Source: Paracentrotus lividus
Taxonomy: Eukaryota; Echinodermata; Echinoidea; Camarodonta; Echinidae
NCBI GenBank assembly: GCA_940671915.1
Contig: CALNVZ010003430.1
Coordinates: 21,281,208-21,345,207 of the forward strand
Direction of reading: 5' to 3'
Length of the DNA: 64,000 nt
How positions within the stretch are numbered: the first letter of the stretch is position 1; every line of letters begins with the position of its first letter. This document shows positions 46,332-55,919 of this stretch, piece by piece. The notes below the pieces were generated by a model. The model ran no database searches. It saw nothing but the letters and a program-made list of their open reading frames with translations, and was not told the DNA's origin. Both the position numbers and the translations under genes were made by a program.

Positions 46332-49300
46332 GAGGGAGAGAGAGAGAGAGAATGGTAGACAATAAAGAAAAAGGTGATTTTGAAACAAGCGGTTGAAAGG
46401 AGACACAATAAGTTATGGCAAGGAAAAAGAAAGATGGATGTGAACATAAACGAAGAGCGGAGATGGAATTTGATAGTGGGGGTGGGGAGGGGAGAAAATA
46501 ATTTGGTGGGCACAGAAGAGATAAAGGGACGCGGGAATATATCAGATAATGTAATTGAACTAAAGTTTAACTCGGGTAATCTCAAAACTACATTTTACCC
46601 GCCTTTGGCCTTCCATAATCTTGTTCGGCAATTTAATTTAACCTTTCTGGGGTTCTAACCAGCTATTCTAACTCACTTATTTTTTTAATGGCAAACCTGG
46701 GGGCGTACGAATTTGACAAATCATTTTCAATCACTAAACATAATTGTTCATTTTCCAAAGACCTAAATTAAACCAAACAGAATATTATACAACTCGGGCT
46801 CTTAAGGACGTTGCAAAGTTATGTTCCTGCGCATCTTGACCGCGCATGCTGGCTGCGCAAGATTAATTACGTCACAATGGAAAAAATATTCGGCCGCTCA
46901 TGGGCTATCCAGCGTTCAGAGAGTTAAAAGAAATAACTTTAAAGGCCCGAATTCACAGCGGTGGTTTAAGTTAACCCATGGGTTAAATCGCGTCATATTA
47001 CGTCATAATTTAACCCATGGGTTAAATTAACCCATGGGTTAACTTTTTTACATTTCACAACGGTGGGTTAAATTTAACCCGGGTTAAAACGCGTCATAAT
47101 ACGTCATAAATTTAACCTACCCAGATGGTATGGTTAACTGTAGGTTAAATCCATGACGTCATGGATTACTCATCTCGTCGAAAAATAGTTGACGACGCAG
47201 CAAAAAAATAAACCAAAAATTAATGCATATCTGGGGATAATATATCTGTCATTGTGGAAAACGGATGAGAAAAGCGTGAGTATCTTGACTTTGTAACAAG
47301 TACAATTTAATCAACATTCTTTTCATGTAGCTGTGTTAGTATGTTCTTGTTCAAATAATGTGAAAAGAGGATAAACATCCTTGCATGTCCCCTCTGTACA
47401 ACTCATCAATCGCATCGCGGTATTTTGGCATAAAGGGATGTAGTCCCATATGAACGATTTGGTGTCACTTGCCCTATTTAAGTAATTGTATAAGACAAGA
47501 TTTTCTTGATTCTGAAGTCAGATTAAAAGAGAAAAAACAGGGTTTGAATAGGCTCTAAGCCCTAGAGTCTTTGGATGTTGTTTTTTTTTTTTTTTATAAA
47601 TAATAACACTAATACAATGATTAATTAGAGTCTACACTAATACAATGATTAATTTAATCCGAGACTCAGCAGGAATAGCTTCTTATTTAATAACAAACAC
47701 AGTAACATTGAATTTCAGGCCTAACGTTGTTGTCGTTGGGCTTATTCATAGGTTAACGTAGGCTAGATTCTAACTTAGATCGTTAGGTCTAACGTTAACT
47801 GTTTAGTCTAGCTAGCCTCCCTGGTCTGGCTGGGATCTGGTCGTAAGAATAAACCGACCAGCCCCCCGTCGCGAAGCGACGGGAACTGACGAACCAGTTG
47901 ACATATTGGCGAAGTTTTGAAATATCTATACATGACCATAACATTTCGTGGTAAAAAATACCTTATTTGAATTCATACTCACATTGAGTCAATTCTTTGA
48001 AGTTTTTCCTCGAATTGGTGACATCTGTCGAATGTTTCACATGAAGTAATCAATACTAATATGTAGAAAAATGACAGGAAAATTGAGTCCATCAAACGTA
48101 TATTTCTCCGTGGGTGCGTTGTCTCGCCATACGTCTTCGCACAGTAAAATGACGTCATAGAAAATGCAGCGATGGGCACCATCACTATGAGAAGAGACAA
48201 GGCCAACGGAAAATTCAATTTGGTAAGTCAATGAAGCTCTTATATACTTTCATTTTTAGTCGTTGTTTACGCGTGAAACATCATATAAACCTTACAACAA
48301 CATTTCAACATTAAGATGAATTAAAATTGAACCAGTATATTCACTTTGCGCTCATCATGCACTGAAAGTTACGCTGTAAATAGGGGTGGTGGAAGTACAG
48401 CCCCGTCGCCTTCGGCAACGGGGCTGTGTATAGTTAGTCGTAGAAGTAGGTGGAGGCTTCACCAGCACGCCCAGCCTGCTTCTTGAAACAATGCAGTCAA
48501 TACATTTTAACAGTGTTATTGTTAATAATTTTTTTTTTTTTTTTTTTTTTTTGGGGGGGGGGGAGGCATGAAGAAAGAAACAAAAACGAAACACTGAACA
48601 TTGTCATGCCTTTGACTTTGATATTGAGATTGACTTCGTTGTTTGTTTCTCGAATGATTAATTTTTTTATTTTTTATTTTTTATTTATTTATTTATTTAT
48701 TTTTTTTTATTATTAGACTAAGCCAGGTAAGGCCTAAATAAATCTAGGATCTATTGATTTTTTTTTTCAACGATGACAATATCGACATTTTCAAATTCAT
48801 TATTTTTCAATCTAACGACAATGTTAGTAAATAGTAGCCCCCACCCCCAGATCTTAATTTGTTAGTAAAATAGTAAACAAGATTGTGAATTCCTAAAACC
48901 ACTAGGCCTAGGCCTACTGTCAGTTAACTTTACATAGGCCTACTTAGGTTAGTTACTAGTTTAGATTTTTATATTTTCTTTGGTCTAGGCCTACGATAAG
49001 ATGTAACATTATATCTGGTCTAGACCTGGCTTAATCTAAATTAGATGTGAAGTTAAATGTTAAAGTTGGGTTCTTCATTCAGTGATTTGGCAACTCACTG
49101 GTCCCTTAAACTGACTTCAGTTCAGGATTGAAAGAAGCAGTGTAAAATCTGGATAAGGAGAATAAGAAATAATTGGTTTAAGTTAGATGAACATACTACA
49201 TTCTCTCTGATGTATGGAAACACATAACAATTGAAGAGATTTCATAACTAATTTATTTTCCCCGACGGTACCATGTTTTTGACACAGAATGTAGATCTAG

Positions 49301-52300
49301 ATTTTAGACTATTACTTCGAGATAGACTGCATCATTGGCCCATGTTATTTGGGATTCCTCCAAAGTTAAATAATTGCTTTGTGATCTCCTGAACTGTATC
49401 TAGTCTACACTTTAGATCTGATCTGAGTAGATGTATGGTGTAGTTCTCACCATTTACTCATATTGGCCTGGACCTCCTAGATCTAGACTAATTCATAAGA
49501 CCCAGTCCCTAAATCTTTTTTTTTTTTAGACGAGTTATTCCTGGTCTATGAATGATTTACATTACATCCTAAATAAAATTTTGTTTCCAGATCCACCCTC
49601 TTACTTTCTGGCTTTCAAAATTTCGTTTTTCTACTTTCTTGTGCTCGTCGAATAAACGTAACATCATAATTCAGACATAATAATGTCTGCAGTAGAACTA
49701 GATCTAAATAATTTTGTTATAATAACTACTGTGTATAATTCATAATGCTAATGTAGAGATGCTATCCATTTTCTTTTTTGATATTTCCAGGATTGATGTG
49801 ACATTGAATGGACAAGATTTTCTAGAAGTACACCCACAGCCAGAAGGAATCTCAGGTCAGGGAAATCTAAGGCTTGATTACATCGTCTGGAGATGGGTCA
49901 TTAAACAAGTAAGTTGTGCTTTAACATTTAGCCTTTGTTAAGACGTTTTTGGGGAGGGAGATAATGCCGGATACAGTTCTGATAATTTAAGAAAACAAAA
50001 AATAAATTAGAGCTACCATTCAGAGAAAAAGTGTCAATTAACTTTGTTTTGTCCTCCATGATCAATAGGCCTTATCAATAATCACAAAAGAAAATTGCCT
50101 AATTCGAAAAATGATGGATCCGGTAATCGGCTGTTTTTTAGTCCACATTCTTTTTTTTTTTTTTCCAGGGAAAGTATGACATTGATTTGGGCTTTGTTTG
50201 TTTGTTTGTTTGTTTTGTGTATGTTTTTTTTTTTTTTTTTAAACAATTTCATGTAGTTTGTTGGCCGTTCGTCCACTACCAATTGATCGTCGATGCAATT
50301 CCAGGTATATATACAAATAGCAAAATAAAAATATAGAAAAATAAGAAATATAGCCAAAATGCAGGAGACTGAAATGCTCAAAATAAGATTTTGTTGTGAA
50401 TTGCTGACTTATAATCTTAATACATAATGAACATCAATCACTCATTGTTTTTTAATAATAAAATGTGTTCACTATTTCTCTTTCCTTCTTTTTTTAAAAT
50501 ATTGCAGGACCTCCAAGTGCATGCAGACTGGAAGATCAGCCAAGAAGTCGGCAGAGGGTGACTAAGATGGAATAGGATCGTTCTGGATTAGCAAATAGAA
50601 AGGAGCCATACTGGATTCACTATCTACAAGTGAACTAGCTCAAATTTGAGACCTGTCTTTCATCCCTCCAATTAATGAATCTTTTCTATATATTTCACTT
50701 CTCCACTATGCTCTTCACTCAGTCCAACTTGAGAATTTTGGTTCTATCAATTTCCTTCCAAGAAATCTTTAAGGTCCTCACATTGAGAATGTAGGTTCGC
50801 CATAGTGGTAAACAAAAATATGCTCTTGTAATTTTAATGAATTCATCAAATAATAATTAGTGCAAAAATTGGTGCAAATTTTGTCATACTAATAAATATG
50901 CACATTTGTGAAGATTACCTTGATTCCTTGTGAAGTAATAATAATTTTAAGATAAAAGGTCGAATTGATATCTACATGAATAATAAAGATATATCCATAA
51001 ATTAAATAACTTCCTCTCTTAATTATTGTTCCACTATTACGTTGTATGAGAACAATGAGAGCATGTGGACATAGGTTTGGAAAGGTGAGAAAACATGGAT
51101 CAGGATGTGACTAAGATGATACATTGGTGATGTATGATAGTTGTAAAGGTTTATAATTTTTTTTTTTTTGTAGTGATTTTACAATTCCTAGTCGAAATAG
51201 ATGTATCAAATTTATTTCAAAGGCAAAAGATGAGAAGTGATATAGATATGAAAACAAATATTTTGATAAATTGATATTCAGGACTCGGTGAAGGAAGTAT
51301 CTGTAAACGAAATACACATGATTGGAAAAACCTTGACAGAAGAGATTGGAAAGTTGAAGTTGTGAGAAAAAAAAAATGAAGGGTCAAATTTTCCTTTTCT
51401 GTATCATTCATGACCTGGACTCTGGGTCCATCCAGGCCACACATTTTCGAATCAATTTGATTGGGATTCTGGGTCGAAGAATTCAGATGACCCAAAGGCT
51501 CTGATTGACTCAAATTCTGGTTAAATGGGATGATGACTTTGTTATTTTATTTCCATGGATGATTGCCGGATGAAGATTCAAATATTTGACCCTTTATTTT
51601 TTTTTTTGTAGTAGGAAAGCTAATTCAAAGGTGGAATGATCGATGCACAGAAACGTAATCGTGAGTTATATTTTTCATAATTTTGTGCAAAATCCAGTGG
51701 CGGATCCAGGATTTCACTACAGGGGGGGGGGGGGGGGGGCAAGTGGATTTCAGATTTTGGTACAGCGCAATTTTTTTTTTTTTCATGATACATCGGTCGA
51801 GCCAAAAGGTACATACAAAAAAAAATTCACGTTAGGCTGGCGAGCAATGAGGTACATAGGTGTTTATTTTTTCGGCCATCAAATCAGCCATTTATGTATC
51901 GCCCCCCCCCCCCCCCCAGATCCCCACCTGCAATCAGAAGTCTCAAATTACTAGGGGAAATCATAAAAGGAAGAGACAGAGAGAGAGAGAGATCAATACA
52001 GGATATAATATGGATCCACGTAATATTTATAAAAATAAACCGAATTTAATTTTATTATATATAATATATATATATATATATATATTTCTTACATCGATTA
52101 CAAAATTTCCAGGCCTATGCCTGAATCCTTCATTTTTGACCGAAAAGTATTGCAAAAGCCAAAGATTTAATAGTGATAAATTAGTTCATTTTGATTATGT
52201 CTAAAAGAGACATTCCAAATGTAATGATATCAAATGGATACGGATTCCCTTTAAAATGAACCAAAAATCATTCTTTATTATCAGTCAAATAAATTAAAAA

Positions 52301-55300
52301 CAATATCATTGTTACGTCATAATGCCTCTGATATTTGTATTATCTCATTGTTACGTCACAATGCTACTGACATTTGCATTATGACGTAGTACGCCTGTGT
52401 CATGCGCGTTTATATAAACAAACGTGAGGAGCATGCGCAGTTGCGTGGGTTAATTAAATTTGCGCGTATGACCCATGATTTTTTGAAAGCGCACCCCCGG
52501 GAATATTTAACCTACGGTTTACTTAACCTACTGTCTGTGGAATCAAATCAGTGGGTTAAATTTAACCCAGGGTTAGTTAAACCATGGGTTAAATTTAACC
52601 TAGGGTAAATTTAACCAACCGCTGTGAATTCGGGCCTATAAAAATGCTATTTATTCCTTCTCTTTGTTCATTATTTTCCTACTTGCAAAGATATGTAAAG
52701 CATTTGTGTTGGTGCGTGTTTGTGTTATTCTACGGATTGCAATGGATAATGACATGAATTGTGAATCTTAGGGAGCATGCTTTTGAATCATCCGCAATTT
52801 AGATTGAGTTGTCATACTTTTGCGTGTTTTTCGCACGTTTCGGTGGTTTTCAAGTCGTCTCGCCTCCATTACGACGCATATATTTTGAAAATGAGCACAT
52901 AGACCCCCAATTTTAATGCTCCTGCTCATTTAGTATACATTCATCTACAACTTTGTAAATTTTTATGAAAAATGACATGGATTTTTAATGTTCGAAAGCA
53001 TAATTTTGAAACAGTTTTAATTCTGATCGGATTTTCACGCTTTTTGGACGTTTTCGGCGCGTTTTTATGGTTTTCAAGCCAATTCGCAACTATTCGGGCG
53101 CCGATAGTTTGAAAACGAGCACATGGACCCCCATTTTTTAATGTTTCTACCCATTGAGGATGAATCTCTCTACAACTTTGCAAATTTTAATGAAAATGAC
53201 ATGGAATTTTGAATGTTCGGGAGCATAATTTTGAAATAATGTAATTCAGATCTGGATTTTCATGCTTTTTGGACGTTTTCGGCACGTTTTTGTTACTTTT
53301 CAAGCCGATTCGTTAGTATTCAGGCGCCGATAGTTCGAAAACGAGCACATGGACCCCCCCCCTTTTTTTAAATTTTTCAACATATTCTTGATGAATCCCT
53401 CTACAACTTTGCAAATTTTGATGAGACTGTCATGGTTTTAAAAAAAAAGTGCACCTTAAACTATACTTTTTATTTTTCTTGTAGATTCCAAGCCTCGAAA
53501 GTATGGTTTTTGCCATTTTACACACCATTTCCGCCACATGAGGGCGCTGCTGGCTCGAAAATAAGTACAAATGTGCCAGTTTAAACAATGTCTCCATCTT
53601 TAGTATAAACTTCGTAACAAATCGGGCAGGTTTTTATAAAGTTTGATACGGTTTTGACAAAGTAATGACGATTTTAACTCGTTTGTTGCAATCGCGATGT
53701 CTAACAGAGGCCAATTTCTTAAATTATGCGTACTTTACAGGCCATCCAAATATGGCAACTTCAAAGTCCCGTAACAAAAAATCAAGCACATGAACCTATA
53801 TTATTTTTTGCATTTTTGGCATACATATATACCAAAGTAACTCTGTGCAAAATTTGGTAAAAATGACATGACTTCGTTTCAACTTTAATAATAATAATAA
53901 TGATGTAATTTATATCGCGCCAAATCCACTCTGTAGAGTGCTCAAGGCGCTTAACGTCCTTTGCAACTTTGCAACGTCCTTAAGTAAATATTATAGCTGT
54001 TATTGTTACGTCACTAATACACGCTATTGCAGCTATTGTTACGTCACTCACCACGTGATCATGACAGAGTTTCTTGAGGATGACAATCTCCCGCGGGAAG
54101 AATGTTTTCTTGACTACGTCAGGCGCCTTCACCTTACAGAAGATCTTCAACGCGTAGTCGCAGTTTCGCTTCTTGCTGAACACTTTCTTCACCTACAAGT
54201 TTGAGGAAAATTACTTGTTTATATAATACAGGTAACTCTGCCTAAGTCGAATCTCTCGGGACCATAGAAATATGTTCGACTTCTGAGAGGTGAATAACTC
54301 ATGTCTTGTATAATCAGGAATGAAAGTTGCTTCGACTTAGATGTTTATTCGACTTATGGAAGGTCGACTTATGCAGAGTTTACTGTATGTTTCTGTTGCG
54401 AACTGTTTCCCCACGTCCTTTTTCGGAAATTCTTTGTACACTATACCCACTTTACCCTAACCCTATTCCTTTTCGTAAGTACGTGGACACTCTGAAGATA
54501 AGATGTTTATTGTTCAGCATATTTAGTACCTATTTGAATTTAACTAAACGACCTGTAATGTATATTCCCCTGCACTATAATTAGTATTTCGGAGAATAGT
54601 ATCTGGTGCTATTCGTGATGCTGCTTTGGCTGATAATGATGATGACAAAACAGTGATGCTAGTAATAATGGTGAAGGTGACGATAGTGATGATTGATAAT
54701 GATGATGATGATGATGATGATGATGACGACGATGATGATGACGATGATAATGGTGATGATGCTGATGGTGGTGATAATGGAGGTAGGTGATAATAGAGGT
54801 GGTAATGATTGTTGTTGATGATGATGATGACGACGATGATAATGATGATGATGATGATGACGACGACGATGATGATGATGATGATGATGATGTTGATTAT
54901 GATAACGAGGATGAAGATGATGTTAATGATGATGATGTTGATGATGATCGATTAGGATGATGATAATGATGATGATGCTAATGAAATTGATGATGATGAT
55001 GTTGTTGTTGATGATGATAATGAAGGGGATGACGATTGTGATGGTGATATTAGCCAAATTTGAGAGAAATCAATTATATCAAATAACTTTAATTTTTTAA
55101 AAGACTAATTCAGTTTACTTTTCAACGCAGAGTGTGACCCTTAAAAATTATTGCAAGATGTTTATATAGTCTGATAGTAACTGAACAAAGTAGAGATGTA
55201 TCTCTACCCCGTTACTAGAATTGTGATTGAAAAATACATCCTATTTAGAACATACAGTTGCGTTGCCGAATAGTGGAAACAAAATTACCGAACACATTAC

Positions 55301-55539
55301 GTGTTCAGGTGTTGTCTATAAATATACGCAATATTGCTACTCACCTTAAAATATTGCCCTTTTCCGATAGTTTCTCCCAAAACCAAATCTAAGCCCAGTG
55401 TGTCGAGTGGCGAGACCTTCTTATTCGGTAGATAAAGGCTGCCTTTCTTGGTCAGGCTCGGGACCTCGTCGGTATAGAGCACCTGATCGTTCCCGCTTGG
55501 ATCCTTCTCCTTTTCTCTTTGCTTTTCTTTTTTAGGCAT
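39478..55539 (-). CDS. TSSK-like Ser/Thr protein kinase, 8 exons, 402 aa
   Basis: Coding exons in transcript order: 55539-55345, 54192-54052, 45003-44907, 44387-44238, 42175-42044, 41601-41479, 41095-40889, 39641-39478. Every intron is GT-AG, all phases agree, and the sum is 1209 bp including TGA. Catalytic parts are the glycine loop [11 protein letters not shown] (55-65), K81 in YALKIF, helix-C E100 in [17 protein letters not shown] (175-182), DFG (195-197), APE (219-221), DLWSMGV and [13 protein letters not shown] before helix C and the CDNLLLD-like loop point to the testis-specific serine kinase group, which acts in sperm formation and function; I infer this role. The N-terminus is Lys/Glu-rich ([12 protein letters not shown]) and the C-terminus Ser/Thr-rich and unstructured. 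It looks catalytically competent. Intron 2 is about 9 kb and full of transposons. Other CAMK-like kinases are possible but less likely. Confidence 0.9.
40388..40441 (-). pseudogene. Duplicate of the 3' edge of TSSK-like exon 7 and its donor
   Basis: The sequence aagatatgaac-taccgagagaggcacccgaagatgccgcaa repeats, with about six differences in 51 bp, the true exon edge at 40869-40919. The copy keeps a gt at the donor position (g|gtaggt on the minus strand). It lies in intron 7, on the far side of the repeat at 40470-40868. Confidence 0.8.
40470..40868. repeat. Repeat of ggtctaat / attagacc motifs in inverted halves
   Basis: The left half is rich in ggtctaatta and ttggtcta, and the right half in attagacca and gtagacgaaatgg. 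Similar motifs (ttggaccaaatggctattgg) occur at 60930-61017 and near 25490-25680. It separates the true exon 7 edge from its duplicate. Confidence 0.65.
40889..41095 (-). CDS. TSSK-like kinase exon 7
   Basis: Encodes [19 protein letters not shown] and EWLAHP, subdomain XI with its conserved Arg, then a Ser/Thr/Met-rich tail. Acceptor ttcaaccag, donor gtatgt, ends in phase 1. Confidence 0.9.
41479..41601 (-). CDS. TSSK-like kinase exon 6
   Basis: Encodes [20 protein letters not shown] and LCFPNSVSK, subdomains IX-X. Acceptor ctattag, donor gtaggc, ends in phase 1. A (ttga)n tract fills the adjoining intron at 41644-41740. Confidence 0.92.
42044..42175 (-). CDS. TSSK-like kinase exon 5 (DFG to APE)
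   Basis: Completes DFG, then [26 protein letters not shown] and [13 protein letters not shown]. The activation-loop Thr at residue 209 is a plausible phosphorylation site. Acceptor cgtcctcag, donor gtaaat, ends in phase 1. Confidence 0.93.
42215..42320 (-). repeat. tRNA-like short interspersed repeat fragment
   Basis: Read on the minus strand, cagacggtagaggacgtg then tcttgtaaccaggaagtt then ttggttcaaatccc has the order D-arm/A-box, anticodon loop cttgtaa (TGT-like), and T-arm/B-box of a tRNA. The stems are imperfect, so this is a tRNA-derived repeat or pseudogene rather than a working tRNA. Confidence 0.4.
42322..42563. mobile_element. Foldback (MITE-like) element, 242 bp
   Basis: ctaatgctacagtcacacag and ctgtgtgactgtagcattag are exact reverse complements, continuing with acacttacgtat / atacgtaagtgt and acgtccggttgcgtcc / ggacgcaacgggacgt. 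It sits in TSSK-like intron 4. Confidence 0.92.
42844..43689. mobile_element. TIR element, 846 bp, ends agggcctgtcccaca
   Basis: agggcctgtcccaca at the left is the reverse complement of tgtgggacaggccct at the right. Inside, cgacaacctac and tcgccac motifs repeat in both orientations. CpG-rich compared with the intron around it. No transposase frame. It lies in TSSK-like intron 4. Confidence 0.85.
43690..43985. repeat. Two tandem copies of about 148 bp derived from a TIR-element end
   Basis: Each copy runs from ttataaggagtta / tttaggagttcgg to atcgcctccagtgggacagcccctt, with ctaggct-acaacaacaac and caagatcgccagttgtcgca inside. The ends match the right terminus of the adjoining 846-bp element, which suggests end duplication or nested insertion. 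Confidence 0.8.
44238..44387 (-). CDS. TSSK-like kinase exon 4 (catalytic loop)
   Basis: Encodes [20 protein letters not shown] and [23 protein letters not shown] and the Lys/Asn of the catalytic loop are intact. Acceptor ctcctacag, donor gtatgg, ends in phase 1. Confidence 0.93.
44907..45003 (-). CDS. TSSK-like kinase exon 3
   Basis: Encodes [20 protein letters not shown] and [12 protein letters not shown], the hinge region of the kinase. The acceptor tccactag has a long CT-rich tract and the donor is gttagt. Ends in phase 1. Confidence 0.88.
45581..45762. mobile_element. Inverted-repeat element, 182 bp
   Basis: aacacaggggccgcggagc pairs with ggctccgcggccctgtta (one inserted base), with gtttttgaaagtgggg and ttggctgaaaaaaagtgggg inside. 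A related end, gaccgcggggcatttttgaa, occurs near 37939. Confidence 0.65.
45763..46942. other. TSSK-like intron 2, low-complexity stretch
   Basis: Contains a (catacata)n run at 46199-46240 and an about 60-bp (ga)n run at 46291-46350. No exon is supported. The long Ser/Leu-rich open frame on the minus strand here reflects the (ga)n repeat. Confidence 0.5.
47979..48218 (-). other. Open frame with two hydrophobic segments
   Basis: About 78 codons with [17 protein letters not shown] and [14 protein letters not shown] separated by a charged loop, ending [15 protein letters not shown] donor-like gtgagt overlaps the last codon. The two-helix layout is reminiscent of small membrane assembly proteins such as VMA21, but I cannot support homology by eye, and there is no good acceptor or ATG just upstream. 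It may be chance or a captured fragment. Confidence 0.2.
49791..50561 (+). CDS. Two linked exon candidates inside the 5.7-kb element
   Basis: Exon 49791-49908 follows a good acceptor (atatttccag) and ends ttaaacaa|gtaagt. Exon 50508-50561 follows attgcag and ends in TGA at 50559-50561. The junction is phase 0. The encoded end of the protein reads [19 protein letters not shown], then [14 protein letters not shown], then [17 protein letters not shown]. Upstream exons (phase 2 required) were not found with confidence. The family is not recognised. An aataaa-like site may follow in the AT-rich flank. The pair of consensus splice sites in matching phase is the main support. Confidence 0.4.
51698..51965 (+). 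repeat. Dispersed repeat beginning gtggcggatccaggattt
   Basis: cagtggcggatccaggattt followed by a long G run is a common opening of dispersed repeats in marine invertebrate genomes. A sister copy on the other strand ends ctggattcgccact at 27223. It lies inside the 5.7-kb element, so is probably a nested insertion. Confidence 0.55.
52790..53600. repeat. Tandem repeat, about 220-bp unit, three to four copies
   Basis: gaaaa-gagcacat-gaccccc recurs near 52886, 53110 and 53338, with a decayed copy near 53550. Each is followed by ctctacaactttg-aaattt and tttt-gacgttttcggc. Identity falls from left to right. It starts about 150 bp right of the 5.7-kb TIR element. Confidence 0.8.
53890..53965. repeat. 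Short dispersed repeat, tatcgcgccaaa...aaggcgctta
   Basis: A (taa)n stretch leads to atttatatcgcgcc and ctcaaggcgctta, like the repeat near 16620. Probable short interspersed element fragment. Confidence 0.45.
54052..54192 (-). CDS. TSSK-like kinase exon 2
   Basis: 47 codons. Encodes the catalytic lysine (DYALKIF) and helix C ([13 protein letters not shown]). Acceptor cttgtag and donor gtgagt, phase 0 at both ends. Confidence 0.92.
54640..55050. repeat. (GAT)n microsatellite in TSSK-like intron 1
   Basis: About 400 bp of imperfect gatgat units with gacgac and gttgat variants. Confidence 0.9.
55345..55539 (-). CDS. TSSK-like kinase exon 1
   Basis: 65 codons from ATG at 55539. Encodes the charged N-terminus and the start of the kinase fold, ending [11 protein letters not shown] at a gtgagt donor in phase 0. 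Confidence 0.88.
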
Positions 55540-55714
55540 GACTTTAGATTAAGTTTTTACAAAGTGTACGATTTTTTACTCTGTTTAGAATTTTAATATG
55601 CCATTTTCTTTTCTTTCTTTATAACTTGTATGTAGACAATAATTCGCATCTAGATAGATAAATGTATTTTGTTACTATGCGCGTTGCACAAGAGGAATTA
55701 TGAACGCGCAGCCA

Positions 55715-55770
55715 TTGTTACGTCACTAATAAAGAAAGTGGAGAACGCTGAATCATTGTAACGTCACTCA
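55715..55770 (-). promoter_or_regulatory. Two CRE-like sites upstream of the TSSK-like gene
   Basis: ttacgtcac (TTACGTCA at 55718-55725) and taacgtcac (TAACGTCA at 55759-55766) lie 179-227 bp upstream of the start codon. CREM/CREB-family factors bind such sites and drive many sperm-cell genes in mammals. A second closely similar pair lies at 54004-54049, beside exon 2. Confidence 0.4.
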
Positions 55771-55919
55771 CGCACAGATAAAAAAAAGAGCTTGTTTACG
55801 AATGGGTCTTGGTCGATTTTTCTTCTTTTTTTTTTTTTAATTAAAATTCCTTTTTTTTTTTCTTCATCTTAACAAAACAAAACTAAAACAATAGTGGGTG
55901 AGAAATAAATATTTGCAAA

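Larger units (their letters stand above)
46943..52637. mobile_element. 5.7-kb TIR element in TSSK-like intron 2
   Basis: The two ends are aggcccgaattcacagcgg and its exact reverse complement ccgctgtgaattcgggcct, 5.7 kb apart. Inside both ends are arrays of gggttaaatttaaccc and ttaacccatgggttaa palindromes, as expected for transposase-binding subterminal repeats. cgcgtcat-attacgtcat motifs also repeat near the left end. No transposase domain is recognisable. It holds a candidate pair of spliced exons (49791-49908, 50508-50561) and a two-hydrophobic-segment open frame (47979-48218, minus). It could be a non-autonomous element with captured host sequence or an old degraded element with later insertions. 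Confidence 0.8.

Noticed and set aside
46061-46585. 174-codon open frame on the minus strand in TSSK-like intron 2
   Set aside because: Ser/Leu runs come from a (ga)n repeat and the remainder has no domain or splice support.
48172-48222. Short plus-strand first exon ([17 protein letters not shown]) with a gtaagt donor inside the 5.7-kb element
   Set aside because: It ends in phase 0, whereas the next good exon at 49791 needs phase 2, so the two cannot be joined directly.
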